Source: Mycobacterium dioxanotrophicus (GTDB taxonomy: Bacteria; Actinomycetota; Actinomycetes; Mycobacteriales; Mycobacteriaceae). Taken from it: 64,000 nt of DNA. Position numbers and translations under genes: made by a program. Where the stretch lies: the NCBI RefSeq assembly GCF_002157835.1, contig NZ_CP020809.1, positions 6,758,001 through 6,822,000 on the forward strand, given 5' to 3'. The notes below the pieces were generated by a model, which worked only from the letters and a program-made list of their open reading frames with translations, did no database searches and was not told where the DNA came from. The stretch's first letter is position 1, and each line of letters begins with the position of its first letter. Of the stretch, positions 9,423 through 17,960 are shown one piece after another.

Positions 9423-10658
9423 GTGGCGCATTCCCACTCGCACTCGCACTCACTCAGTGGCGGTCCTGCCCCGCTGGGTCCGCTGGCCGCCAAGGTCGTC
9501 GTCGGTCTGCTGATCGCCATCGGTATCGCGGTCCTGGCCGGGTTGGCCCTGCTGTGGCCGAGTCAGCAGAAGGTCGCCATTCCGCTGCCGTTCCAGAACG
9601 CGGCGGGCGGCGCCGTGACCACCGAGGCCGGGCATGTCCTCTCCAGCCGCATGGTCGACTGTGGCAGCCCGTCGACCGGCGGGGTGCTCACCGCCAATCC
9701 GACCCCGGCCCCACCCGGCGGCGGCCAGTGTGTGCAGAACCTGATCGCGATCGATTCGGGGCCCAACAAGGGCGCCAACACGCTGCTGGAGTTCACCAAC
9801 GGGCCCGGGCAGCCGCATCTTGCTGTCGGGGACAACGTCCGGCTGAGCCGGCAGGTCGACGACGGGGGAACGACGACGTATGCGTTCTTCGACTTCGAAC
9901 GCACCTGGCCGCTGGCCGCGCTGGCCGCCGTCTTCGCGGTGGTGATCGTCGCGGTGGCACGCTGGCGCGGGCTACGCGCACTGATCGGTATCGCCGTGGC
10001 GTTCGTGGTGCTGGTGGTCTTCCTCCTGCCCGCGCTGCGCGACGGCGCCTCGGCCGTCCCGGTGTCGCTGGTGGCCTCTGCGGCGATCTTGTACGCGGTC
10101 ATCTATCTCGCCCACGGAGTGAGCCTGCGAACCAGCGCTGCCCTGCTGGGCACCCTGGCCGCCCTGCTGCTCGCCGCGTTGTTGTCGTGGGGAGCAATCG
10201 AAGTGGCGCACTTGACGGGTCTGTCGGAGGATCAGAACAACGAGGTCGCGGCGTATCTCGGCAACGTGTCGATCACGGGTCTGCTGTTGGCCGGGTTCAT
10301 CATCGGCTCACTCGGTGTGCTCAACGACGTGACCGTCACGCAGGCCTCGACGGTGTTCGAGCTGGCCGAGCACGGCGGCACCCGCCGCTCCGTCTTCCTG
10401 GGCGCCATGCGGGTGGGCCGCGATCACATCGCCAGTACGGTGTACACCCTGGTGTTGGCCTACGCGGGCAGCGCGTTGCCACTGCTGCTGTTGTTCAGCG
10501 TGGCCAACCGGTCCCTCGGCGACGTGCTGACCGGTGAGAGCGTGGCCATCGAGATCACCCGGTCCGCGGTGGGCGGTATCGCTCTGGCCCTGTCGGTTCC
10601 GTTGACGACGGGCATCGCGGCCGTGCTGGCCACGCCCGAACGGCACTCACACCGTTAG
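9423..10658 (+). CDS. YibE/F family integral membrane protein
   Basis: A 411-residue protein. After a His-Ser repeat (HSHSHSHS) comes one membrane helix, then an extracytoplasmic domain with GHVLSSRMVDCG and an OB-like segment. Seven or so further helices follow, with the YibE/F core EDQNNEVAAYLG and NDVTVTQASTVFELA. YibE/F proteins are widespread and of unproven function; a transport role is often suggested. The N-terminal His cluster could bind metal. Transcription appears leaderless. Its TAG overlaps the TAA of the opposite-strand gene (shared TTAG), so the two genes converge with no spacer. Confidence 0.82.
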   Translation: MAHSHSHSHSLSGGPAPLGPLAAKVVVGLLIAIGIAVLAGLALLWPSQQKVAIPLPFQNAAGGAVTTEAGHVLSSRMVDCGSPSTGGVLTANPTPAPPGGGQCVQNLIAIDSGPNKGANTLLEFTNGPGQPHLAVGDNVRLSRQVDDGGTTTYAFFDFERTWPLAALAAVFAVVIVAVARWRGLRALIGIAVAFVVLVVFLLPALRDGASAVPVSLVASAAILYAVIYLAHGVSLRTSAALLGTLAALLLAALLSWGAIEVAHLTGLSEDQNNEVAAYLGNVSITGLLLAGFIIGSLGVLNDVTVTQASTVFELAEHGGTRRSVFLGAMRVGRDHIASTVYTLVLAYAGSALPLLLLFSVANRSLGDVLTGESVAIEITRSAVGGIALALSVPLTTGIAAVLATPERHSHR

Positions 10659-11338
10659 CGCTGCGCGTCGCGCAGGATCTGTTGCAGCCGGTCGAACGGG
10701 TCGCCGGCTCCTGGATCGAGTCGCAGTCTCGCGTCGGGGTTTTCCGGTGCCGTACCCGCCGCCGGTGGGGGCGCACCTGCCGGCGGGACGACGGGCACCG
10801 GCGGCGGTGGCGGCACTGCGGCCCGCGCCGCGGCGATCTTGCTGTCGAGGCGGGCTGCACTCTGGTCGCGCACGGCCCGCCGCGGCTCGTCCGGATCGCG
10901 ATTGCCGGCGAAGCAGCCGTGCGGCGCCTGTTCGACGAGTTGGCGTGCGCTGAGATAGTGGTCGAGCGCGCCGCGGCCATCAAGGGCCGCCATCGACCGG
11001 TCTCCCATGGTCTCGCGGACCAGGACGAGATTGACCCGGGCAGAGCAGGTTTCGGACCCACTGGCCGCCAGTGCCGCCGAGAATTCGCGGTCGGCGTCGT
11101 CCAGCCGGTTCTGCAGCACCGCCAGGGTGCCCGCCGCGAACGGCGCCTTCGCCGGTTCTGCCACATTGAGCACCGACAGCGTGGCGACGTCGCGGTGCAG
11201 CGCGCCGGTGTCGCGGGCAGTGAAGTGCGACGCCGCCAAATTGCCCGCGATGACCACCGAAAGGCATTTGACGACAACGAGAATCACGACCGCCACGATC
11301 GGGGCCGAGTACACCAGAAGCCGCCGGCGCGTGGTCAT
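10655..11338 (-). CDS. Membrane-anchored protein of the MoxR/VWA operon (unknown function)
   Basis: A 227-residue protein with one N-terminal helix (RRLLVYSAPIVAVVILVVV), a helical region resembling a short TPR-like unit (LQNRLDDADREFSAALAASG) and a Pro-rich C-terminus. ATG at 11338 is used because it overlaps the stop of the preceding VWA gene (ATGA), a sign of translational coupling. It is the last gene of the operon, in the place taken by BatE/BatC-like TPR proteins in other MoxR clusters. I recognise no enzyme motif. Confidence 0.75.
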   Translation of the reverse strand: MTTRRRLLVYSAPIVAVVILVVVKCLSVVIAGNLAASHFTARDTGALHRDVATLSVLNVAEPAKAPFAAGTLAVLQNRLDDADREFSAALAASGSETCSARVNLVLVRETMGDRSMAALDGRGALDHYLSARQLVEQAPHGCFAGNRDPDEPRRAVRDQSAARLDSKIAAARAAVPPPPPVPVVPPAGAPPPAAGTAPENPDARLRLDPGAGDPFDRLQQILRDAQR

Positions 11339-13092
11339 GGCGACTCCGGTGTGACGAGCCGGGTACGGCCGAATTGCCGTAGCACCAGATACAACTCGAT
11401 GAGAACGAGGCCCGCCGCACCCATCGCCACGATCCAGTACGTCTCGAACCCGGTCGCGGCGGCGGTTGTGGGCACGGTCTCGTGCACGGGGTTCTCGGCC
11501 CATCCGGTGAGCGGTCCGTCACCGCCGCGCGTGAGCAGTGGCACTCCCAGTTGTCCGGCAACGGCCTGCAATGCTGGTTCGCCTGCCGCGTCGTAGGCCA
11601 ACACCGCACCGCCGTCGATCGCTCCGGCAGGCGGGTCGAATGCACGGTCCGGCTCTTGCGATTCGGGTGCTCCCGCCCCGAGATAGAAGACCAGATTCTG
11701 CGCCCGCGGGTACTGCTGCACGGCACCGAACAGCTGATAGCGCAGCACTGTGGAGGCGGCGCCGACGTCGGCTTGAGCAGCCTGGGCGGGGGTCGACGCG
11801 TACGGCGTGATGGCGTCGACAATCGGTCTCAGGCTCCAGTTGTCCTGCGACAACGGCCAATTCAGTGCCGGTCGGGACGCGAAGGAGATGACGGCGAACC
11901 GGGCGTTCGGGTAGCGGTCCATCAGGGTGGCGATGTCGTCACGTGCCGCAGCCAGCCGGCTACGCCCCTGCCCATCGGAGACTCCCATGTCCGCAGACCG
12001 GTCGACCAGCACGAAGATGCTCGGGTCGTGAGCACCTGCGACTGCGGGTGGCGGGGTGGATCCGCCGATCACGGGGCGGGCGATGGCGATCGCCAGAAGC
12101 ACTGCCGCACCGGCCATCAGGCCGATTCGCCACCGAGTGGTGCCACGCCGGCGGATCGCGACGAGGGCAATCAGGACGACGACCGCACTCAGCGCCACGA
12201 TGGCCGGAATCTCCGGGGACTCCATCGTCCGGGCCGCGCCTGCTCCCGGCGGAGCTGCCGGTGGGTGTTTGCGGATCTGGTCGAGGTGGGCCGTCACATC
12301 GGAGTCCGCCGAAAACGCTTGCCCACCCGTGGCGTGGGCGACGTCGGTCAGCGGCCCGGTGGCGGACCCGGTCGTGAGAACGTTGATCTGCACCCCCGCC
12401 TGGTGCGCCAAATCGGCCACGCGGTCGGCGGTGAACAACCCCGGAGCACCACCGGAAGATGTCTGGGGACCGACGTAGATCAGCGAACGCCGTTGGTCAG
12501 CTGTGCGGTCGAACGGCGGCAAGCCCGTCACGCACATCGCCACCACGTCTTCGGCGTTCGGCATGTAGTCGGCATAGGACACCGGCGCCACCAACGACGG
12601 TCCGCCCTGCGGCTGTGCGTAGTCGGCGAATCGTGCTGCGGCGTATTGATAGTCGCGCGTCAATGGCACGATGCGGCGGTTGGCCGAGGTCAGCCCGATG
12701 CGTTGGGTGCCGAACGTGGTGATCCGGTCGGCGAAGTACTTCAGTGTCGCCGCCACCCCGGGGCTGTTCTGCGCGCCGCCGACACACACCATGATGTCCT
12801 CGGGTGCCGAACTCTGGGCGTTGCGGGCCCAGGACGGCAGTCCTGTCGGACGCGCAGCGACCAACAACGATGCCACGAATGCGACCACCAGCAAGGCGAT
12901 CATGGCAACGATGGTCAAGGCGCGTCGCCGCGCTGCCCGCTGATATTCCGGCAACCGGGTGAGCCGACCGGTATTGGCCAACGGCCGCAGCTGTTCCCGC
13001 GACACCTGGCGGGGCCAAAGGACCGCGAGCCCGACGCACCCGGCGAGTGCGAGGCAACCGGCCATCGCCACCACCCACCAGATCAGGTCCAT
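11335..13092 (-). CDS. VWA-domain membrane protein of the MoxR operon
   Basis: A 585-residue protein with helices near the N-terminus, a first VWA-like domain (EDIMVCVGGAQNSPG to INVLTTGSATGP), two central helices, a second VWA domain (FVLVDRSADMGVSDGQGRSR to LLTRGGDGP) and a final helix. Both metal-site motifs are degenerate: DRSAD replaces the DxSxS MIDAS pattern and the first domain has no MIDAS. VWA proteins next to MoxR ATPases act in assembling or inserting metal into protein complexes. It overlaps the downstream gene by 4 nt, while the upstream DUF4381-type gene ends about 9 nt before its second codon. Confidence 0.8.
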   Translation of the reverse strand: MDLIWWVVAMAGCLALAGCVGLAVLWPRQVSREQLRPLANTGRLTRLPEYQRAARRRALTIVAMIALLVVAFVASLLVAARPTGLPSWARNAQSSAPEDIMVCVGGAQNSPGVAATLKYFADRITTFGTQRIGLTSANRRIVPLTRDYQYAAARFADYAQPQGGPSLVAPVSYADYMPNAEDVVAMCVTGLPPFDRTADQRRSLIYVGPQTSSGGAPGLFTADRVADLAHQAGVQINVLTTGSATGPLTDVAHATGGQAFSADSDVTAHLDQIRKHPPAAPPGAGAARTMESPEIPAIVALSAVVVLIALVAIRRRGTTRWRIGLMAGAAVLLAIAIARPVIGGSTPPPAVAGAHDPSIFVLVDRSADMGVSDGQGRSRLAAARDDIATLMDRYPNARFAVISFASRPALNWPLSQDNWSLRPIVDAITPYASTPAQAAQADVGAASTVLRYQLFGAVQQYPRAQNLVFYLGAGAPESQEPDRAFDPPAGAIDGGAVLAYDAAGEPALQAVAGQLGVPLLTRGGDGPLTGWAENPVHETVPTTAAATGFETYWIVAMGAAGLVLIELYLVLRQFGRTRLVTPESP

Positions 13093-13553
13093 TCGCGGAT
13101 CAGCTCCTCGGTCGCCTCGCTGAGCGCACCCACATCGACCACGGACCGATGATTGAACTGAACATCGTTGAGTTCGAACAGGATCGGCGCCGCAGGCGCG
13201 AGCTTACCGACGGCCATGGCCTCGACCTGCATGTACTCGGCGTTCATCCCCGTCGCGGCGTGCAGGAAGGAGCGCAGCTCACCGCTCACCGCGGCGCCGG
13301 CCGGGCCAGGTTCCAGTTCGCCTGCCCGATAACGGTTTCCGATGGTGCGAACAGCGCGGACCGCCCGGCGCCGGATCAGCTCGTCCCGCGCGGCACCCAG
13401 CACCGGGAGATCCCGCAGCCGGCGTCGCGAGGTCAGTGCGAAAACTGCCGCGTACCAGGCGATCAGGCCGAACACCAGGACCACCGCGGTCCACAACCAC
13501 GCCGATGCGTACGGTGACGGCCCGATCAGATGCGAGAGCAGATCATCGGGCAC
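13083..13553 (-). CDS. Single-pass membrane protein of the MoxR operon (DUF4381-like)
   Basis: A 156-residue protein with a helix at residues 18-42 (SAWLWTAVVLVFGLIAWYAA) and a cytoplasmic helical domain (RRAVRAVRTIGNRYRAGELE). The shape and position match DUF4381-type proteins found between DUF58 and VWA genes, although similarity is only by architecture. It starts with GTG and overlaps the end of the DUF58 gene by 11 nt and the start of the VWA gene by 10 nt. Confidence 0.7.
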   Translation of the reverse strand: MPDDLLSHLIGPSPYASAWLWTAVVLVFGLIAWYAAVFALTSRRRLRDLPVLGAARDELIRRRAVRAVRTIGNRYRAGELEPGPAGAAVSGELRSFLHAATGMNAEYMQVEAMAVGKLAPAAPILFELNDVQFNHRSVVDVGALSEATEELIREWT

Positions 13554-14412
13554 GCGTATACACCCCGGTCATCGTGGTGAGAGCCGGCAGGATGCGGGCG
13601 CTTCCGGTGATCCGCGCGTGCGGTATCCGTTGCAAGGTCAGGAACTCGGTCAGCTGCTCGCGCCGTTGCGCTTCGGCCCGCCGATAGGCCTCGATCACGT
13701 CGGCGTCCAAGTCATCCAGAATCGGTCGCCCATCGGTGATCTCATAGCTCTTCCGATGCTGGGCGTCGGGATGCACGGCGGGCATGTCGGCAACCATCGC
13801 CCACAGCACGTCGTGACGCGCGGTCAAGGAACACAGCACCTCTGCGAGCCTGTCACTGATGTCCGGTTCGTCACTGACCACCACGATCAGCAGCCGGTGC
13901 CGGTAGTGCCGTGCCACCCAGCTCAATTGGACGATGATGTCGCTGGGCGCGGGATCATCGTCCGTGGCGTGCTGCTGGTAGCGGTGCAGCATGCTCTCGA
14001 TGTGAGTCTCCCCGCGCCGCAACCGGATGTCGACACAGCCGCGACGGTCGCCGAGCACCATGCCGATTTCGTCGGAGCGCGGCAGGGTCATCAGACCGAC
14101 AGCGCCGATGACATGAAGGGCCACCACATATTTCAATTCACCCGAGGGCGCCAGCGCACGGCCGTTGCGCCCGGTGTCGGTGACGACCAGGATCTTGTGA
14201 TGCTTCTCGGAGACGAATCGCTTGACCAGCGTGTGCCCGGAGCGCGCGGTCGCTGTCCAATCGATGTCGCGGACGTCGTCCCCCGGTACGTAGGGCCGCA
14301 ACTCGTCGAACTCCAGGCTGCGCGTGTGGATCAGCGCGTAGTGGCCACCTTCGAGCAGACCGCCGGCGTCACGGCCGACATACGCCTTGGCAGAATCGAG
14401 GTACTTGCCCAT
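13543..14412 (-). CDS. DUF58 domain protein
   Basis: A 289-residue protein with the DUF58 signature RSLEFDELRPYVPGDDVRDI followed by DWTATARSGHTLVKRF, then a VWA-like fold (KILVVTDTGRNG, LLIVVVSDEPD). ATG 14412 is chosen over upstream codons because GTGAGG precedes it and the signature is then near residue 30, as usual. DUF58 proteins work with MoxR AAA+ ATPases. Its stop overlaps the next gene. Confidence 0.88.
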   Translation of the reverse strand: MGKYLDSAKAYVGRDAGGLLEGGHYALIHTRSLEFDELRPYVPGDDVRDIDWTATARSGHTLVKRFVSEKHHKILVVTDTGRNGRALAPSGELKYVVALHVIGAVGLMTLPRSDEIGMVLGDRRGCVDIRLRRGETHIESMLHRYQQHATDDDPAPSDIIVQLSWVARHYRHRLLIVVVSDEPDISDRLAEVLCSLTARHDVLWAMVADMPAVHPDAQHRKSYEITDGRPILDDLDADVIEAYRRAEAQRREQLTEFLTLQRIPHARITGSARILPALTTMTGVYTRAR

Positions 14413-14419
14413 GGCGGCC

Positions 14420-15430
14420 TCACGGCACCCGCACCGCGCGCAGCACCGCGTCGACCACCACATCCGGCGTGACGCGGGCACTGGCGGCCTCGAATCCGAG
14501 GATCAGCCGGTGCCGCAGCACCCGGTGTGCGAGGCGGGCGACGTCGTCGGGCACCACATGGTCACGCCCCCGCAGCACTGCCATCGCGCGCGCGGTTCGG
14601 CAGAACGCCAGGGTGGCGCGGGGGCTGGCCCCGTACTCGATGAGCCGCGCCAGGTTGGCCGGCAGGTGCCTGCCCGGTTCCCGGGTGACGTTCACCAACC
14701 GGCTGGCGTACTCGACCAGGCCTCGATCCATGTACACCGAGGCGACGATGCGTTGCGCCCGGCGGATGTCGCCGACGGTGACGACGGCGTCCGATGGTCG
14801 GTCGCGGGCGTAGAGACCGGCGTCCATCCGCGCGACGATCTCGATCTCGTCCTCGACCGACGGGTAGCCGACGATGTCTTTGAGCATGAACCGGTCGGTC
14901 TGGGCTTCCGACAGCGGATACGTGCCCTCCTGGTCGATCGGGTTCTGGGTGGCGATCACCAGAAACGGCTCGGGCAGCCGGTATTCGATGCCGCCGATGG
15001 TGGTCTGCCGTTCCTCCATCGCCTCCAGCATGGCGCTCTGGGTCTTGGCGCTGGACCGGTTGATCTCGTCGAGCAGCACGATGTTGGCGTGCACCGGGCC
15101 GAGCCGGATGCTGAAGGCCGACTCCGCAGCGGCTCCCGCGTCGTAGATCTGGGTGCCGATGATGTCGCTGGGCAACAGGTCGGGGGTGCATTGAATGCGA
15201 TGGAAGGTGCCGTCGATGGATTCGGCGACGACGCGTGCCGCCGTGGTCTTCGCCAGCCCCGGAACGCTTTCGATGAGCAGATGGCCACCGGCGAGCAGGC
15301 ACACCAGCATCGATTCGCGCAGGTGATCCTGGCCGACGACGCGCGTGGTGAACGCCGATGTCACCGCGTCGATGGTGCGCTGAGCTTCGGCGGCGTCACG
15401 CGGGTCAGCGTGCAATCGCGGTGCCGTCAT
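14420..15430 (-). CDS. moxR: MoxR-family AAA+ ATPase
   Basis: A 336-residue AAA_3 ATPase. Walker A is the MoxR-type variant ESVPGLAKTTAAR, Walker B is NIVLLDEINRS, sensor 1 is VIATQNPIDQEGTYPLSEAQ and the arginine finger region is TDRFML. It heads a five-gene operon (MoxR, DUF58, DUF4381-like, VWA, TPR-like). MoxR ATPases remodel partner proteins through VWA adaptors. The genome type usually has several MoxR loci; which subfamily this is cannot be settled by eye. Confidence 0.92.
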   Translation of the reverse strand: MTAPRLHADPRDAAEAQRTIDAVTSAFTTRVVGQDHLRESMLVCLLAGGHLLIESVPGLAKTTAARVVAESIDGTFHRIQCTPDLLPSDIIGTQIYDAGAAAESAFSIRLGPVHANIVLLDEINRSSAKTQSAMLEAMEERQTTIGGIEYRLPEPFLVIATQNPIDQEGTYPLSEAQTDRFMLKDIVGYPSVEDEIEIVARMDAGLYARDRPSDAVVTVGDIRRAQRIVASVYMDRGLVEYASRLVNVTREPGRHLPANLARLIEYGASPRATLAFCRTARAMAVLRGRDHVVPDDVARLAHRVLRHRLILGFEAASARVTPDVVVDAVLRAVRVP

Positions 15431-15467
15431 GCCCGGAGAAGTACCCGGGCATGCCCGTTCTCACGCC

Positions 15468-15833
15468 TTAGACAAGATCACTCTCGGTCAGATCGGTCGC
15501 CGCGAGTGCCGCTGCCAGGTCGCGGTGGTGAAACACCGAGGTGACGTGGTCGCGTACCACCCGGAACGCCGACGCCGAGGTATCGGTCTCGCCGTCGGAG
15601 TCTGCGATGGTCTGCTCGACGACCACCACGCCGTCGTGCACGAACATCTGCCCGGCCGTCACGGTTTCGCCCAGCTCCTGGGCCCATTGCCGCAGCGCAG
15701 CACGACCCTGTGCGGCCCCTCGGGCGTCACCGAACTCGATATCGTCGCTGCACAGCCGGTCCAGGGTGCCGAAATCCCGCGCGTTGAGCGCGTCATGCCA
15801 GGCCAGAACCGTCGCGATCTCGGATGTGGTCAT
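15468..15833 (-). CDS. SnoaL/NTF2-like protein
   Basis: A 121-residue protein of the NTF2-like fold: VLAWHDALNARDFGTLDRLC, then a central DIEFGDARGAAQGRAALRQW and FRVVRDHVTSVFHHRDL. The family includes isomerases, cyclases and ligand binders; the substrate is unknown. ATG 15833 is preferred to GTG 15851 because a TACGTT box ends 6 nt before it, suggesting leaderless initiation. It sits between the isomerase-like gene and moxR on the same strand. Confidence 0.75.
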   Translation of the reverse strand: MTTSEIATVLAWHDALNARDFGTLDRLCSDDIEFGDARGAAQGRAALRQWAQELGETVTAGQMFVHDGVVVVEQTIADSDGETDTSASAFRVVRDHVTSVFHHRDLAAALAATDLTESDLV

Positions 15834-15839
15834 GAACGA

Positions 15840-15845
15840 AACGTA
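15840..15845 (-). promoter_or_regulatory. -10 box (TACGTT) for a leaderless NTF2-like gene
   Basis: On the minus strand TACGTT is followed by 6 nt and then ATG. The box overlaps the 3' end of the preceding gene, so this gene may be transcribed independently. Confidence 0.4.
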
Positions 15846-15851
15846 CGCCAC

Positions 15852-16604
15852 TCAGAACGGGGTGTGCTCGAGCCACCGGTCCCAGACGGCGGTGTCGCCG
15901 AAGGTCTCCAGCCCGAGGTCGGCCACCGTACCCCGGCGGGTGAGCGCGAGCAGCAGGTTCGTGGTGCTCCCGCGCACCGCGATACTGCCCTTGCCGTGGT
16001 CGTGCGACCACGAGATCTCACCGTCCTCGTTGTAGGCGGTCCACTCCCCGGTCGGCCCCAATCCGTCATCGGTGGCGTGCAGGTGCAGCGTCTGTCCGGG
16101 GTGCAGTGGCGTGTGGTGCGCTTTCGTCGCCTCCACACACGTCCGGTCCAGCCACTCGCTGATCGCGTCGGCGGCCAGCTCCGGCGGTAGGTCGAAGGCC
16201 ACCCCCAACGCCAGCGCGGCGTCGACGCGGTGCACGGCGACCTCGTGCACGCGACGGCGGATCCACCAGCCGGCGGGTTTGGCCCCCAGGAACGTCCACA
16301 CGCGCGCGTCGGTACCGACCTGGTCGACGGCTTTGAGGATCAGCTCCGCACCGTCGTTGAGCCAGGTGATCGCCTCAGCGGTGTCGTCGGGTGGACGGCC
16401 GTCGCGGACCTCACGAGGATCCAGTGCGCTGGTTCTCCGGTCGGCGATTATCTGTGCTGCCCAACGGTTTCCGCGACCGACGTGGCGGAAGAGCTGTTTG
16501 AGCGTCCAGTCGGGGCAGGTCGGGATGTGCGTCTCGGGATCGCCGGTGGCAACCAATTCCCCGAAGGCGCGGGTCTGATCGAGCAGAGCGGCTCGGAAGT
16601 CCAC
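15852..16604 (-). CDS. Maleylpyruvate isomerase-family, mycothiol-dependent-enzyme-like protein
   Basis: A 250-residue DinB/MDMPI-fold protein: TCPDWTLKQLFRHVGRGNRW at residues 29-48 contains the family's helix-3 His, and RRRVHEVAVHRVDAALALG supplies the H-E/x3-H metal-site pattern. The C-terminal part matches the MDMPI C-terminal domain (GKGSIAVRGSTTNLLLALTR). Such enzymes use mycothiol for isomerisation or detoxification; the substrate here is unknown. The GTG start lies immediately after the P450 stop, so the two genes are an operon. Confidence 0.82.
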   Translation of the reverse strand: MDFRAALLDQTRAFGELVATGDPETHIPTCPDWTLKQLFRHVGRGNRWAAQIIADRRTSALDPREVRDGRPPDDTAEAITWLNDGAELILKAVDQVGTDARVWTFLGAKPAGWWIRRRVHEVAVHRVDAALALGVAFDLPPELAADAISEWLDRTCVEATKAHHTPLHPGQTLHLHATDDGLGPTGEWTAYNEDGEISWSHDHGKGSIAVRGSTTNLLLALTRRGTVADLGLETFGDTAVWDRWLEHTPF

Positions 16605-16605
16605 A

Positions 16606-17922
16606 TTACGAACTTACCGCTGCACGCGCGGTGCCGAGCGCGATCGGCAGAGTCGACCATCCGCGCAGCACGCGGGTGTCGCGCCGAACGCCTCCGCCCG
16701 CCAACCGGGCGTCGGGGAAGCGCTCGAAGAACGCGCGCAGGCCTACCTCCCCCTCGGCGCGGGCCAGCGCGGCGCCCAGGCAGAAATGTCGGCCACCGGA
16801 GAACGACAGGTGCCGCCCGGCGTTCTCACGTTCGATGTCGAACCGGTGCGGGTCGGCGAACACCGCAGGGTCGCGGTTGGCGCCGGCCAGGTGGATGACG
16901 ATGAGCTCGCCGGCCTGCACGGCGGTACCCGCGACATCGGTGTCGCGCGCTGCCATGCGCGCGCTCATCTGCACCGGCGAATCCAGCCGCAAGATCTCTT
17001 CGACTGTGTTGGGCCATAATTCGGGTCGCGCGGCCAGCGTCTGAAGATGCTCGGGGTGGTCCAGCAGCATCCGGATCCCGTTGCCCAGCAGGTTGACCGT
17101 GGTCTCGAAACCGGCCGCCAGCACCAGCCCGGCCAGGGCTTTCAACTCGTGCTCGGTGAGCGGTTCGCCTGCCTGCCCGCTGTCGGACGCGGCGATGATC
17201 TGACTCATCAGATCCTCGCCCGGATCGCTCCTCAGGTGCCGCAGGTGACCGGTGAGCCAGTGATCGAAGCCCGCGATGCCCTCGTTGACCCGCTGGTATT
17301 GCGGCCACGACAGGCCGATGTCGAGACTGGGTGCGGCCAGTTCACCGAAGTGCAGGATGTTGGGGCGGTCGGACTCGGGGACACCGAGGATGTCGCCGAT
17401 GACCGCGACGGGCAGTTTGGCGCAATACCGGCCGACGACATCTGTGGGTGCGCCGGTGTTCCCAAGTCCGTCAAGCAGTTCGGCCGCGGTTTCCTCGACG
17501 CGTTCGCGCAGTCGGGCCACCGCGCGTGTGGTGAACACCGACGACACCAGCTTGCGCATCCGGGTGTGGTCGGGTGGTTCGATCGACAGCAGCGACGGCG
17601 GCTCGATCGGGTGCAGCAGCCCCGTGTCGGTCTTGTCGACGATCCACCGCAAGGGTTTCGGCAGATTCGCTCCCAGCTTGCTGACCCGGAACTCCTCTGA
17701 CCGCAGCAGTTCGTGCCCGACGGTGTGATCGAACGTCAACAACACCTTGCGGCAGCGGATCACCGGGCCACGCACGCGCATCTCGTCGGCGAAGGCCGTC
17801 GGATCCGCGCGTACCTGCGGATCGGCGATCAGCCTGGCCTGAGGGTCCCCGTCCCGCAGTCCCATCGCGGACATGCCGCGAATGACGCCGTGCAGGGCAA
17901 ACCAACGGATCCGTTCCCGCAT
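16606..17922 (-). CDS. cyp140: Cytochrome P450, CYP140 family
   Basis: A 438-residue P450 with the I-helix LVLAAGFETTVNLLGNGIRM, ExxR in EEILRLDSP, and the heme loop FSGGRHFCLGAALARAEGE with the Cys ligand. The N-terminus (FALHGVIRGMSAMGLRDGDP) and C-terminus (RRDTRVLRGWSTLPIALG) closely resemble M. tuberculosis CYP140 (Rv1880c) as I recall it. A ferredoxin partner is not encoded nearby. The native substrate is unknown. The start is supported by a leaderless promoter. The gene is co-oriented with the mycothiol-enzyme-like gene just downstream. Confidence 0.88.
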   Translation of the reverse strand: MRERIRWFALHGVIRGMSAMGLRDGDPQARLIADPQVRADPTAFADEMRVRGPVIRCRKVLLTFDHTVGHELLRSEEFRVSKLGANLPKPLRWIVDKTDTGLLHPIEPPSLLSIEPPDHTRMRKLVSSVFTTRAVARLRERVEETAAELLDGLGNTGAPTDVVGRYCAKLPVAVIGDILGVPESDRPNILHFGELAAPSLDIGLSWPQYQRVNEGIAGFDHWLTGHLRHLRSDPGEDLMSQIIAASDSGQAGEPLTEHELKALAGLVLAAGFETTVNLLGNGIRMLLDHPEHLQTLAARPELWPNTVEEILRLDSPVQMSARMAARDTDVAGTAVQAGELIVIHLAGANRDPAVFADPHRFDIERENAGRHLSFSGGRHFCLGAALARAEGEVGLRAFFERFPDARLAGGGVRRDTRVLRGWSTLPIALGTARAAVSS

Positions 17923-17928
17923 GCCCCG

Positions 17929-17934
17929 AGCCTA
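17929..17934 (-). promoter_or_regulatory. -10 box (TAGGCT) for leaderless cyp140
   Basis: TAGGCT on the minus strand is followed by CGGGGC and then the ATG at 17922. The 6-nt gap and lack of a ribosome site indicate leaderless translation. It lies within the 38-nt spacer after udgA. Confidence 0.5.
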
Positions 17935-17960
17935 CGACCGGCGGGATTGTTGGACAAGTG

